Translations under genes and position numbers: made by a program
Notes under the pieces: model-generated
Told to the model about the DNA's origin: nothing
Seen by the model: only the letters and a program-made list of their open reading frames with translations
Database searches by the model: none
Assembly (NCBI GenBank): GCA_016711405.1
Contig: JADJSZ010000001.1
Span: 173,383-237,382, forward strand
DNA from: Candidatus Hadersleviella danica
GTDB taxonomy: Bacteria > Chloroflexota > Anaerolineae > Promineifilales > Promineifilaceae
Reading direction: 5' to 3'
DNA: 64,000 nt
Shown here: piece after piece, positions 33,979 through 42,876 of the stretch
How positions within the stretch are numbered: position 1 is the first letter of the stretch
How the letters are laid out: every line of letters starts with the position of its first letter

Positions 33979-35246
33979 CACATCTCGCCAGATGCCCCGC
34001 CCCCATGCGCGGAGGATGAGTGGCAACGGCCGCCACCGCGCCGGGTTCTCCAGCCCACGGCCGAGCAACAGCCGCAACTGTCGCCGATAATCCTCATCCT
34101 CAAACAGCCAACGGCCGAAGGTGCGGAAGCCCCACTGCGGCAACGGCATGTAAAAATACTCGTAAGAGGTGGCCAAAGTCGCTTTGTACATCGCGTGCAT
34201 CTCGGCGTAAACAGCTTTTTCATACTCTGCCAGAGCCACTTCCCACGGCACGCCATCAACCCCCAGCGCACCACGGCCGCCCCCAACACCTTGGCCGTGA
34301 AGAGCGCATCGAAAATGCCCTGCCCGTCCACGGGGTCTTTTTGATGGACGGCATCCCCCACCAACGCCCAACCCGCCCCATACGCTTGGCGGTAAAAATT
34401 GCCCACATCCCGAATGCCGCTAATTTTGGTGATGGGTTGTCCCGGGGGCAATGCGCCGCTGGACAATGGGCATGTCCCGCAAGAGGGCGTGATAATGGTC
34501 GGCCAAACGGCCGTCGGCCGACCCGTGGAGCCGCTTCGTTTGCCCTTCGATGGTCACGGCCGTGGTTCCATCCGCGCTCTCCAGCATCAACACCCCCAAG
34601 CCGTGGCGGGGGCTGATAAAGTGGATGGTTGGCTCGCCCGTTTCGTCATACGGCCGCACCCCTTCCCAGTAGGCGTAAAGCAAGCTAGTGGGAAAACGCT
34701 TCCAACGGCCGTATTCTCGCGCCGCCACTTTTTGGGCGATGGTGCTAAAACGGCCGTCGGCGCCCACCACCGCCTTGGCGGTTAGATGGGTTGTCTCGCC
34801 GCCGCGCCGCACCACCACTCCCACCACCTGCTCGCCTTCGCGGAGCAGGTCGGTCACGGCCGTTTCTTGCCATGTGGTCACGTTCGGTTCCGCCTCGGCC
34901 AGTGCCCACAAGGTGGCATCAAAGCGCAAGCGATCCACGGCGTAGGCGTAGTTGCGGCCGTATAAATCGGCCACGGGGTTGGTGACGCAAAACGCGCCGC
35001 GAATGTCGTAGACAAAGCGGCGCGAAGGGGGGTGTTATGCGCGTAGTCACTTTCGGCCGCGCCCAACTCATCCAGCAATTGCATGGAACTGGGGCCAATA
35101 ATAGGCGAGGAGGCGGGGTGTTTGCTCGGCAAACGGCCGCGCTCCACCAACAACACCTTCAAACCTGCCCGTCCCAGTTGCACCGCCAACGCACTGCCCG
35201 CCACACGGCCGCCGACAATAATAAGGTCGAAATCATGCTGGGGCAT
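33961..35246 (-). CDS. FAD-dependent oxidoreductase (PHBH-like), three frame breaks
   Basis: Reading from ATG 35246: the FAD-binding DLIIVGGRVAGSALAVQLGR, then, after a C-run indel near 35028, SRRFVYDIRGAFCVTNP and LYGRNYAYAVDRLRFDATLW, AKAVVGADGRFSTIAQKV; after an indel near 34440, GWALVGDAVHQKDPVDGQGI (second FAD motif); after a G-run indel near 34262, GVDGVPWEVALAEYEKAV to the stop at 33961. The order of motifs is that of PF01494 monooxygenases/geranylgeranyl-reductase-like enzymes; the substrate is unknown. Each side of every break is well conserved, so sequence error is more likely than decay. Confidence 0.8.
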
Positions 35247-35262
35247 GGGGGAATGAGCGGAA

Positions 35263-35302
35263 TGAAAGCTGATTAGCTGACTGGCTGACTGGCTGAAAGG
35301 CT
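35263..35302. repeat. Heptamer array (TGACTGGC family)
   Basis: GCTGATTA/GCTGACTG units fill the gap between ricT and the oxidoreductase gene. Confidence 0.7.
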
Positions 35303-36206
35303 ACTTCGCCCCACAGTCACAGCCGCCACCTTCGTGTTTGGAGCAACCCGCTTTGGCTTTGGCTTCGAGGGCGCGTAACTCTTCGACGGGTTCGAGTTCG
35401 GCCAAGGTTAGCTCGTATATCTTTTCATCTACCTCGACTATGACCGATTCTTTGAGCGGCCGAACATCGCGCACCACCCCTTCGCCGTGGGGCGTGCCAA
35501 TAATTTTGCCCCGCTTGGGGAGCGCTTTTTTGGCGGCCACATATTGCTCGTATTCGTAGACGAGGCAACAGCGCAAACGGCCGCACACCCCCGTAATCTC
35601 GCTCGGGCTGAGCGAAATCCCCTGCTCTTTGGCCATCTTAATGGAAACAGGGCTGAATTCGGTGAGGAAGGTGGAGCAACAGCGGGGGCCGCCGCATGCG
35701 CCATAGCCGCCGATAATTTTGGCCACATCACGCGGGCCAATGAGTTGCATCTCGACTTGGGCGTTCATCAAACGCATCATCTCGCGGCGCAATGGCTCCA
35801 AGTTCAACTTTTTGTTTTCGGTGGTGTACATGATGGTCAACCATGAGCCATCGTAGTTGTATTCCGCCTTCACAAATTTAATGTCGCCCTTGATGTTCAT
35901 GCGGCTGGCTTGTTCGCGGCAGGTGATGAGCGTGTTTAGCTCTTTATCTTGCCACACTTGGCGCAAAACCATGTCGCGGGGGGTGGCTTTGCGCTGAATC
36001 GCTTTGAGACCCCGTGCTTGAAAGACTTCGTCGGGTTCGACAAAGCGGATGACTTGCCCGAGTTGGACACCGCGCCGGGTTTCGACGAGGACATGGTCGC
36101 CGGGCACAACGGGGTGGCCGATGGCTTCAAAGTGGTAAATTTTGCCTAGTTTTTGCAAGCGTACCCCAATAACGGAGGATACGGCCGTGGTTTCTGTCTG
36201 GTTCAT
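35301..36206 (-). CDS. ricT: RicT-like PSP1-domain protein
   Basis: I choose the ATG at 36206 (MNQTETTAVSSVIG). The PSP1 domain shows HVLVETRRGVQLGQVIRF, then KFVKAEYNYDGSWLTIMYT and the cysteine-rich GGYGACGGPRCCSTFLTEFSPVS and GVCGRLRCCLVYEYE. This is RicT (YaaT), which with RicA and RicF forms an Fe-S complex that promotes RNase Y maturation of mRNAs in Bacillus. The C-terminus ends in a cysteine-containing tail (GGGCDCGAK), possibly an extra metal site. Confidence 0.9.
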   Translation of the reverse strand: MNQTETTAVSSVIGVRLQKLGKIYHFEAIGHPVVPGDHVLVETRRGVQLGQVIRFVEPDEVFQARGLKAIQRKATPRDMVLRQVWQDKELNTLITCREQASRMNIKGDIKFVKAEYNYDGSWLTIMYTTENKKLNLEPLRREMMRLMNAQVEMQLIGPRDVAKIIGGYGACGGPRCCSTFLTEFSPVSIKMAKEQGISLSPSEITGVCGRLRCCLVYEYEQYVAAKKALPKRGKIIGTPHGEGVVRDVRPLKESVIVEVDEKIYELTLAELEPVEELRALEAKAKAGCSKHEGGGCDCGAK

Positions 36207-36342
36207 CGAGTGTCTCCAAAGTGACAAGCTAAAGGCTTGTTCTTGGCCTAGTTATAGCGAATTTGGTGGGTAATAACAAAGGGGCAGGTGCTGAAAAGCC
36301 TTGCTCCTAGAGAGTGCCGCTAGAAAGTGGTAGAATAGTCAA

Positions 36343-36418
36343 TGAGTAATGAGCAATGAGCAAAGGGCGTTGGTCAGAGCTAACCAGTAATTAGTAACCA
36401 GTAACCAATAACGAATCC
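36343..36418. repeat. Heptamer arrays (AATGAGC and AGTAACC families)
   Basis: AATGAGT/AATGAGC units (36343-36366) and AACCAGT/AGTAACC units (36381-36413) precede the yqeY-like ATG at 36425. Confidence 0.75.
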
Positions 36419-36424
36419 CCCCAT

Positions 36425-36883
36425 ATGGATACCAAAGCACAACTCCAAACAGACCTTAAAGAAGCGATGAAGAGCCAAGATTTACAGACGCGGGACACCT
36501 TGCGCCTGATTATGGCGGCCATTAAACAAGCGGAAGTAGACGGCCGTAAAACGCTCGACGAAGCGGCCGTGCAAGATGTTCTGCTCAAGCAAGCCAAGCA
36601 ACGGCGCGAGAGCATGGCCGAATATGGCAAAGGCGGCCGTGATGATTTGGTCGCCAAAGAGCAAGCCGAGTTAGTCGTCATTGAGCGTTATTTGCCCCAA
36701 ATGATGTCGGCCGAAGAAATTGCCGTTTTCGCCCGCGAAGCCATCGCCCAAACAGGCGCCACCGATGCCAAGCAAATGGGAGCGATTATGGCCAAGCTTA
36801 TGCCCAATGTGAAAGGCAAAGCCGACGGCCGTTTGGTCAACCAAGTCGTCACCGACATCTTGGGCCAAATTGGCAGTCTTTAA
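36425..36883 (+). CDS. GatB/YqeY domain protein
   Basis: This 152-residue helical protein matches the YqeY family, which resembles the tRNA-binding tail of GatB: KEAMKSQDLQTRDTLRLIMA, then VLLKQAKQRRESMAEYGKGG, ERYLPQMMSAEEIAVFA and KLMPNVKGKADGRLVNQVV. A role in tRNA amidotransferase-like or tRNA-related processes is presumed. It precedes pgpH by 61 bp that are entirely array. Confidence 0.9.
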   Translation: MDTKAQLQTDLKEAMKSQDLQTRDTLRLIMAAIKQAEVDGRKTLDEAAVQDVLLKQAKQRRESMAEYGKGGRDDLVAKEQAELVVIERYLPQMMSAEEIAVFAREAIAQTGATDAKQMGAIMAKLMPNVKGKADGRLVNQVVTDILGQIGSL

Positions 36884-36888
36884 GCATT

Positions 36889-36942
36889 TCAGCAAGTCAG
36901 CTAGTCAGCCCAAGGCTGAGATGCTGACTGGCTGACCAGCTC
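36889..36942. repeat. Head-to-head heptamer array (GTCAGCTA family)
   Basis: CAGCAAGTCAGCTAGTCAGC faces GCTGACTGGCTGACC-type units; it ends 2 bases before the ATG of the PgpH-like gene. Confidence 0.8.
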
Positions 36943-36944
36943 CC

Positions 36945-39222
36945 ATGAGTGGCGACTCCATTTACATTCCCCCCACCAAGCGGCGCGTGCCCCTGCGTGA
37001 CCAGCTAACCCCACTGCTATTTTCAGTGGCGCTGACCGCTACGCTCACCCTCATCCTATCCCTCAACATCTTCACCAGCCAGCAAATCTCCTTGCAACTG
37101 GGTGAAACAGCCCCGCAAACCATCCTCGCCCCCCAATCGCTCACCTACGACAGCCCCTTTCTAACGGTACAAGAGCGGCGGCAAGCGGTGGCCACCATTT
37201 TCCGCTACACCACCACCGACCGCAGTATCGGCCGTGAACAGACCAACAAGGCTCGCGCCGTGTTTCTCTTCATCGAGGTGGTTCGTGCCGATGCGGTGGC
37301 TGACGTGCCCACGCGCATCGCCTACCTGCAAGCCATCGAGCCAATTGTGCTGGATGCGGCCGTGGCCGAACTGCTCCTCTCCCTCTCCTCTGCCCAATAT
37401 GGCGCCGCCAAAAACGAAGTTTTGCGCATTGTGGCCGAGGTGATGCAACAAGATGTTCGTGCCGACAACGTGAGCCAAGCGCAAGAAATCGCCCGTCGCC
37501 TCATCGGGTTCGAGTTTACCACCCCCCAAGAACAACTCATCGGCACCATTGCCCCCCAATTTATTGTCCCCAACGTTTTTTTTGATGAGGTGGCGACCAC
37601 GGCCGCCCGCGAGGAAGCCTCCACCGCCGTTAAATCAGTCCGCAACGAAATTCGTGCCGACGAAATTATCATCCAACAAGGCGAGGTGGTGAGCGAGCTA
37701 CAGCTCGAAGAACTCGAACGGTTGGGGCTGTTGCGCCAAGGCACAGATTGGTACAGCTTGTTAGATGCCTTCATCGTGTCTCTCATCGCCAGCACGGCCG
37801 TGACCCTCTACTGGAGCCGTTTTCAGCGACGATTTAACCGCGCCTTTCGCTACTTGTTTATCATGGGCGTGCTGTTGCTCCTCTTCGTCCTCGCCGCCCG
37901 CTCATGGCCTCCAGCGGGGGCAACTGCTCTACTTCTTCCCCGCCACCGCCCTGTTTATGTTGCTCACCGTCATTGTGGATGCGCGGCTGTCGGTCATGGT
38001 GGCGATGGTGGTGGCCATCATGGTCGGCTTTATGAGCAACAATTCGCTCGAGGCGAGTATGTATACGGCCGTGGGCGGCATTCTCGCCATCCTCACCTTG
38101 CGCGATACCCAACGTTTTTACGCCTTCTTCCGCGCTGGCATGATTAGTGCCGTGGGCAACATCCTCGTCCTGCTCCTTTTCCACCTCGGCCCCAACGCTG
38201 ATTTGCCCAATTTAGGCGTACTCCTCTTCTACGGCTTCATCAACGGGGCACTCATCGCCCCTGTCGTTACCATTGCAGGGTTCTTTTTTGTCGGCTTGTT
38301 GGGGGTCATCACCGTCGTCCAACTGCAAGATTTGTCGCGCTTGGACCATCCCTTGCTCAAGGAGTTGCTCCGCAAAGCGCCGGGAACCTACCACCACAGC
38401 ATCATGGTGGCCAACTTGGCCGAACAAGCGGCCGAGCGCGTGGATGCCAACAGCACCCTTGTGCGCGTGGGGGCGTTTTACCACGACATTGGCAAAATGA
38501 ATCGCCCCTCTTTCTTCACCGAAAATCAAGAGGGAGCCAGCACCCCCCACGAAACGCTCGACCCGTACAGCAGTGCCCGCATTATTTTGGCGCATGTGCC
38601 CGAAGGGGTGGATTTGGCCCGCAAATATCGCATCCCCAATCGCATCCAAGATTTTATTGCTGAACACCACGGCGACCGCATTGTTAAAATGTTTTATGAG
38701 AAGGCGCGGGCGGCGGCTGGGGCGGCGGCCGATGAAGTGGATTTGGACCTCTTCCGCTACAAAGGGCGACGGCCGCGCTCCCGCGAGACGGGTATTGTTT
38801 TGTTGGCGGATACGGTGGAGGCGGCTTCTTCGGCCGTGCGGCCGAGCACGGCCGAGGAAATCGAAAAGTTGGTCAACAGCCTTGTGGATGACCATCTGAA
38901 AGAAGGGCAACTGGATGATTCGGAGTTGACGATGGGCGACTTGAAGCAGATTCGGGCTTCGTTTATTGAAACGCTGAAAGGGCGTTTCCATGTGCGGGTG
39001 CGTTATCCGGGGAATGAGGAGTTGGTGGGGCGGGAGGAAAGTGGGGTGGGGGGGGGGTCTTTGGCGGACCACAGCTTTTCCTTTCTTGAAACAAGCTCCT
39101 TAACAACTTTAGCCCCTGATGGAAAAAATCCTCCCCAATGCGCCTCCGCGCACAGCATGGGGCCCCGGCGTGGCGCCCCCAGCGAGGTGGACCCGAGATG
39201 CTCCCCACCACGGCTGAATTAG
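36945..39222 (+). CDS. PgpH-like 7TM-HD domain phosphodiesterase (frame break near 37918; 3' end corrupted)
   Basis: The first frame has an N-terminal membrane helix (LLFSVALTATLTLILSL), the extracellular 7TMR-HDED domain (GETAPQTILAPQSLTY to GEVVSELQLEELERLGLL) and the first membrane helices. An indel in the G-run at 37916-37920 moves to the second frame, QLLYFFPATALFML, with the remaining helices and the HD domain: KAPGTYHHSIMVANLAEQA, GAFYHDIGKMNRP and EHHGDR. Known PgpH enzymes hydrolyse cyclic di-AMP. The normal C-terminus is RVRYPGNEELVG near 39030; from there a poly-G tract begins and the frame to 39222 is not credible. Confidence 0.87.
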
Positions 39223-39816
39223 CCATTGACCTTGTGCAGACTGTCGAGCCGTATCCCCGACCTGCCGCCGCCACGCCCAGCGCCTACCCGCCACAGCCGT
39301 GCGGGACCGCCAGCGGTTTTCAATGACCTCGACCTAAAAGACATTTCCGCCCCTCACCCCAATATCTAAAAGGCCGTGGCGCAAGGAAACGCCAAGGGAG
39401 CACGCGGAGGGGACTTGGCCGACCAAAGTTTTAGCCAAGCAAATCAAGGCTCTTCCGCCGGTGGAAACGATTGTCTTGGGGAGGCGGGCAAAGACCTTGT
39501 TCGCTTCTCGCCGCGGCGCCCTTCTCATGTCTTTGCGGGGTTTGCGGCGGCCTCCAGCCTTGACCTTAGGCGAATACGCTTTCAAAAACGGGCGGCGCTG
39601 CGCGAGGCTTGCAAGGCGGCCGAGCAGGGCAACATCTTTGGCCATTGGACGGTAATCATGACAATTGTCACTGATACATGGGCAATGGGTCCCGGGGGTG
39701 GGGGGGTGGGGGGGGTGCCCAGTGCCCCGGGTGGCCCGCCAGAGGGCCAGTTTTTGGTTGGGCCGGCGGAGGGCCCGGCCGGGCCGGGGCGGCCTTAAGG
39801 ATGCAATTGGGGAACG
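39036..39816. other. Low-quality or foreign block with poly-G tracts
   Basis: Poly-G runs at 39040-39058 and 39687-39715 bracket sequence with no recognisable protein family in any frame and few ACGGCCGT words. There is a sharp change of style at 39040. No gene can be supported. Confidence 0.6.
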
Positions 39817-40659
39817 GCACCCTAACCAATTTGTTTGTCAGCAACAACCAGTTATATGTTTATGGTAGCCAAAGTTCTGGGCAACCCTTTTGGCCTGGCA
39901 AGTCAAGCAAGCGAATGGGCAATTCCTAAAAATTTCACACCTCTCGCTATGTACTGCCATCCTCATGGGGTTACGGGCATTGACAGGGCATGGCCTTTGA
40001 TTCCACCTCACATCTGGCATTGCTTGGCACAGGGGGGGGGAAAACGATAAAAGGCTCGACGATGGGCGCAGGGGGGTTTGCCATTTATGACACAATTCGC
40101 CAAGAAGTTGTGTGGTCTTGTCGTGTGCCATCGGTCAACATAGTGGAATCGTTTGTCGCTGGACATGGCATTATCGTCGTAGATAATGGATTTGGGGAAT
40201 ATTACATTGCCGATATAAACACACGGTCTTTATCTTCCCCATCGAAAAAAGGATTCTTTTAGCCGCCTTTGAGGATAAACAAGGTGTGTGGGGGCATTTT
40301 GGGATAACAAAGTTGCCCCTCTTTTGGTATACCCAAATCAACAAAGATTACGCCTTGCAAGATATGGATTGGTGGCTCCGATTTTAGATAATGTGCTTTG
40401 CGGGCGTCCAATTATCTTGGGCAGAGACATGGTTATTCGGACACGAACAGGGACTATGGCGGGTGAGGTAAAGGTCGTTAACCGTGAAAACGGCCGAATC
40501 ATGCTAACCAGCCCCATACCCAGCATTAGCAGGTATCGCTGTGCAGGGTGGTTTGTGCTTATTGTCTTGCCGCTCCAATCAATTAAAATTCGCTGGGATT
40601 TAGCGAGTGGGGAATTAACAGTTGTGAATTTTCAGGGGAGATTTCCATTTAGAAGATGA
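39817..40659 (+). pseudogene. Frameshifted beta-propeller-like gene remnant
   Basis: Fragments in several frames read like propeller blades: NLFVSNNQLYVYGSQSSGQP, TSHLALLGTGGGKT, GGFAIYDTIRQEVVWSCRVP, GHGIIVVDNGFGEYYIADI, VAPLLVYPNQQRLRLARYGL, GEVKVVNRENGRIMLTSPI and IKIRWDLASGELTVVNF. The pieces are in order on the plus strand and separated by stops or shifts. I infer one broken gene encoding a repeat protein of unknown role. Its AT-richer composition and lack of ACGGCCGT set it apart from neighbours; it could be decayed, or acquired and badly sequenced. Confidence 0.45.
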
Positions 40660-40793
40660 AGCGCGGCTATTTTGTCGCCGATGATCAGAATCCAGAATTG
40701 TTGCCTTTGGCATGCTTTGGGTGACGGCCGACAAACTCTTCGCCATTTTCAGTTTGCCCAACCAATGGCCAGCAATAAATAATGCCACCAAAC

Positions 40794-40831
40794 AAAAAGA
40801 GCCGTGCTTGGAAACAAGCACGGCTCTTTTG
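40794..40831 (-). terminator. Intrinsic terminator of the ABC exporter operon
   Basis: On the minus strand GAGCCGTGCTT, loop GTTTCC, AAGCACGGCTC is followed by TTTTTGTTT, 24 bp after the ABC gene stop. A T-run on the other strand makes it bidirectional. Confidence 0.9.
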
Positions 40832-40864
40832 CTGACAAGCTGAAATGCTGACTTGCTAACCAGC
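40832..40864. repeat. Heptamer-like array (GCTGACAA family)
   Basis: GCTGACAAGCTGAAATGCTGACTTGCTAACC-like units sit between the ABC stop and the terminator; the ABC C-terminal codons reach into it. Confidence 0.6.
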
Positions 40865-42796
40865 TACCAACTCCTCCCGCCGAAACTGGCTCATGTAAAG
40901 CGCATGGTAACGGCCGCCCTTGGCCAACAACTCCTCATGCGTGCCCCGCTCCACCACCACACCCCCATCCAAAAACAGCACTTGGCTGGCGTGCCGAATC
41001 GTACTCAGGCGATGGGCAATCACAAAACTGGTGCGCCCCTCCAGCAACGTCTCCAACGCCTTCTGGATTTCCCGCTCCGTGCGCGTATCCACACTACTCG
41101 TCGCCTCATCCAAAATGAGCAGGCGCGGATTGGCCAAAATAACCCGCGCAATGGCGATGAGTTGCCGTTGCCCTTGGCTCAGGCCAGCCCCGCGCTCGCC
41201 TAGCACCGTCTCATAGCCATCATTCAGCTTGGTAATAAAGTCGTGGGCGCGAGCCAGTTCGGCCGCCGCCAGCACCTCTTCATCGGTCGCATCGAGACGG
41301 CCGTAGCGAATGTTGTTCATCACCGTATCGCTAAACAAAAACGTATCCTGCAAGACAATGCCCATCTGCTGGCGGAGGCTGGCTTGGGTCACATGACGCA
41401 CATCGTGCCCATCAATGAGCACACGGCCGGCCGTCACATCCCAAAAGCGGGGGAGCAGGTTAATGATAGTCGTCTTGCCCGCCCCAGTCGGCCCCACAAT
41501 GGCAATCATCTCGCCGGGCGTGGCCTCGATAGACAAACCGCGCAAGACAGGCTCGCCCGTGTTGTACTCCGCCCACACCTCATCCAACACCACATGCCCA
41601 TCAATTTGGGGCAAGGGGATGGCATTCGGCGCGTCCACAATTTCGGGCAACTCATCCAGCAAATTAAAGATGCGTTCCGCACCCGCAATGGCGCTCTGGA
41701 TGTTTGTCCACAGCACCGAAATTTGTTGCACGGGGCGGTTGAACTGCTGGGTGTAGCCGATAAACGTAATAATCAGCCCCAGCGAGAGGGTGGTGCCGAA
41801 CATGTCTTGGCCGCTGAGGATGTAATACCCACCCACCACGGCCACCACGGCCAAACTGACGTAGCTCAACGCTTCCAGCGTGGGGGCGAGGGCACTGGTG
41901 AACACTTGGGCGCGCACGTTCGCATCGCGGTTGGAGGCGTTGCTGACCTTGAACTGCTCGATGTTTTCCTCTTCGCGGCTAAACGCCTGCACTTCACGCA
42001 CCGAGGTGATGCTCTCCTGCAAGTCGGCGTTGACAGCCCCAATTTCTTGCCGCGCAATGCGAAACGCTTTGCGGGCTTGGATGGAAAACCAACTTGTCGC
42101 CCAGAACATGGCCGGCAATGTCACCAAACTAATCAGGGCGAAGGGAATGCTCTTGGCCAGCATGACATAGATAATCCACACAATGAGCAGTGCCCCTTGC
42201 ACGACGCTGACCAACCCGAAGCCAATTACCTGTTGCAGGGTGTCGGTGTCGTTGGTGACGCGGCTCATCAAATCGCCCGCTTCGTTTTTGGTGAAGTAGC
42301 CGAGGGAGAGGCGATGGATGTGGTGGAAAATTTCCGCTTTCAGGTCGCGCAGAACGTAGAAGCCTGCCCAACTCATAATGTAGAACTGGATGCCGCTGAC
42401 GATGGCACTGCCCACGAACAGCCCCAAAATGAGCAGGATGATTTTGCTCAGCCCCGCAAGGGTGGATTCGGCCGTGGGGTTTACCAACCCCGAAGGGTCG
42501 TACCAGCAATTGCTGGAGGCGGCCGAATCGGCCAGAAGGTTCTCCATGCCCGGCATAGAGGCAAACCCCTCCGCTTGGTTGTTCACCGTGTACGGCTCGA
42601 GGTAGCAATCCACCACCTGCCCCGTCAGGTCGGGAATAATCACTTGGGCATAGGTGCCTGTGATGATAAAGACGGCCGTTAACAGCAACGCCACCCGATA
42701 CCCCCGAAAATAAACCCACAAACGTTTCAGCGTCGCCCCCGTACTGCGGGCCTTCGTCTGCTCCGTCTTAAAAAGCATTTCTTGGTTGCCAAACAT
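40856..42796 (-). CDS. ABC exporter subunit with consensus catalytic site
   Basis: The ATG at 42796 (MFGNQEMLF) has GGAG 8 nt upstream; the longer frame would use TTG. The ~646-residue half-transporter has six membrane helices, an unusual ~50-residue extracytoplasmic insertion after helix 1 (ending SNCWYDPSGL), and a nucleotide-binding domain with Walker A GPTGAGKTT, Q-loop VLQDTFLFSD, signature LSQGQ, Walker B plus catalytic glutamate LLILDEATSSVD and the H-loop IAHRLST. It pairs with the upstream subunit, whose site is degenerate, so the two form a TM287/288-like heterodimeric exporter of lipids or drugs. Confidence 0.92.
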   Translation of the reverse strand: MFGNQEMLFKTEQTKARSTGATLKRLWVYFRGYRVALLLTAVFIITGTYAQVIIPDLTGQVVDCYLEPYTVNNQAEGFASMPGMENLLADSAASSNCWYDPSGLVNPTAESTLAGLSKIILLILGLFVGSAIVSGIQFYIMSWAGFYVLRDLKAEIFHHIHRLSLGYFTKNEAGDLMSRVTNDTDTLQQVIGFGLVSVVQGALLIVWIIYVMLAKSIPFALISLVTLPAMFWATSWFSIQARKAFRIARQEIGAVNADLQESITSVREVQAFSREEENIEQFKVSNASNRDANVRAQVFTSALAPTLEALSYVSLAVVAVVGGYYILSGQDMFGTTLSLGLIITFIGYTQQFNRPVQQISVLWTNIQSAIAGAERIFNLLDELPEIVDAPNAIPLPQIDGHVVLDEVWAEYNTGEPVLRGLSIEATPGEMIAIVGPTGAGKTTIINLLPRFWDVTAGRVLIDGHDVRHVTQASLRQQMGIVLQDTFLFSDTVMNNIRYGRLDATDEEVLAAAELARAHDFITKLNDGYETVLGERGAGLSQGQRQLIAIARVILANPRLLILDEATSSVDTRTEREIQKALETLLEGRTSFVIAHRLSTIRHASQVLFLDGGVVVERGTHEELLAKGGRYHALYMSQFRREELVAG

Positions 42797-42808
42797 AGTT
42801 TTCTCCAA

Positions 42809-42876
42809 GCTCTAAGCCTTAAGCCGTAAGCCATAAGCTCGGGGCTTACGGCTTATAGCTTATGGCTTACGGCTAC
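42809..42876. repeat. Head-to-head array (TAAGCCG family)
   Basis: TAAGCCT/TAAGCCG/TAAGCCA units face CGGCTTA/TGGCTTA units, giving a near-perfect hairpin between the two ABC genes. Confidence 0.85.
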
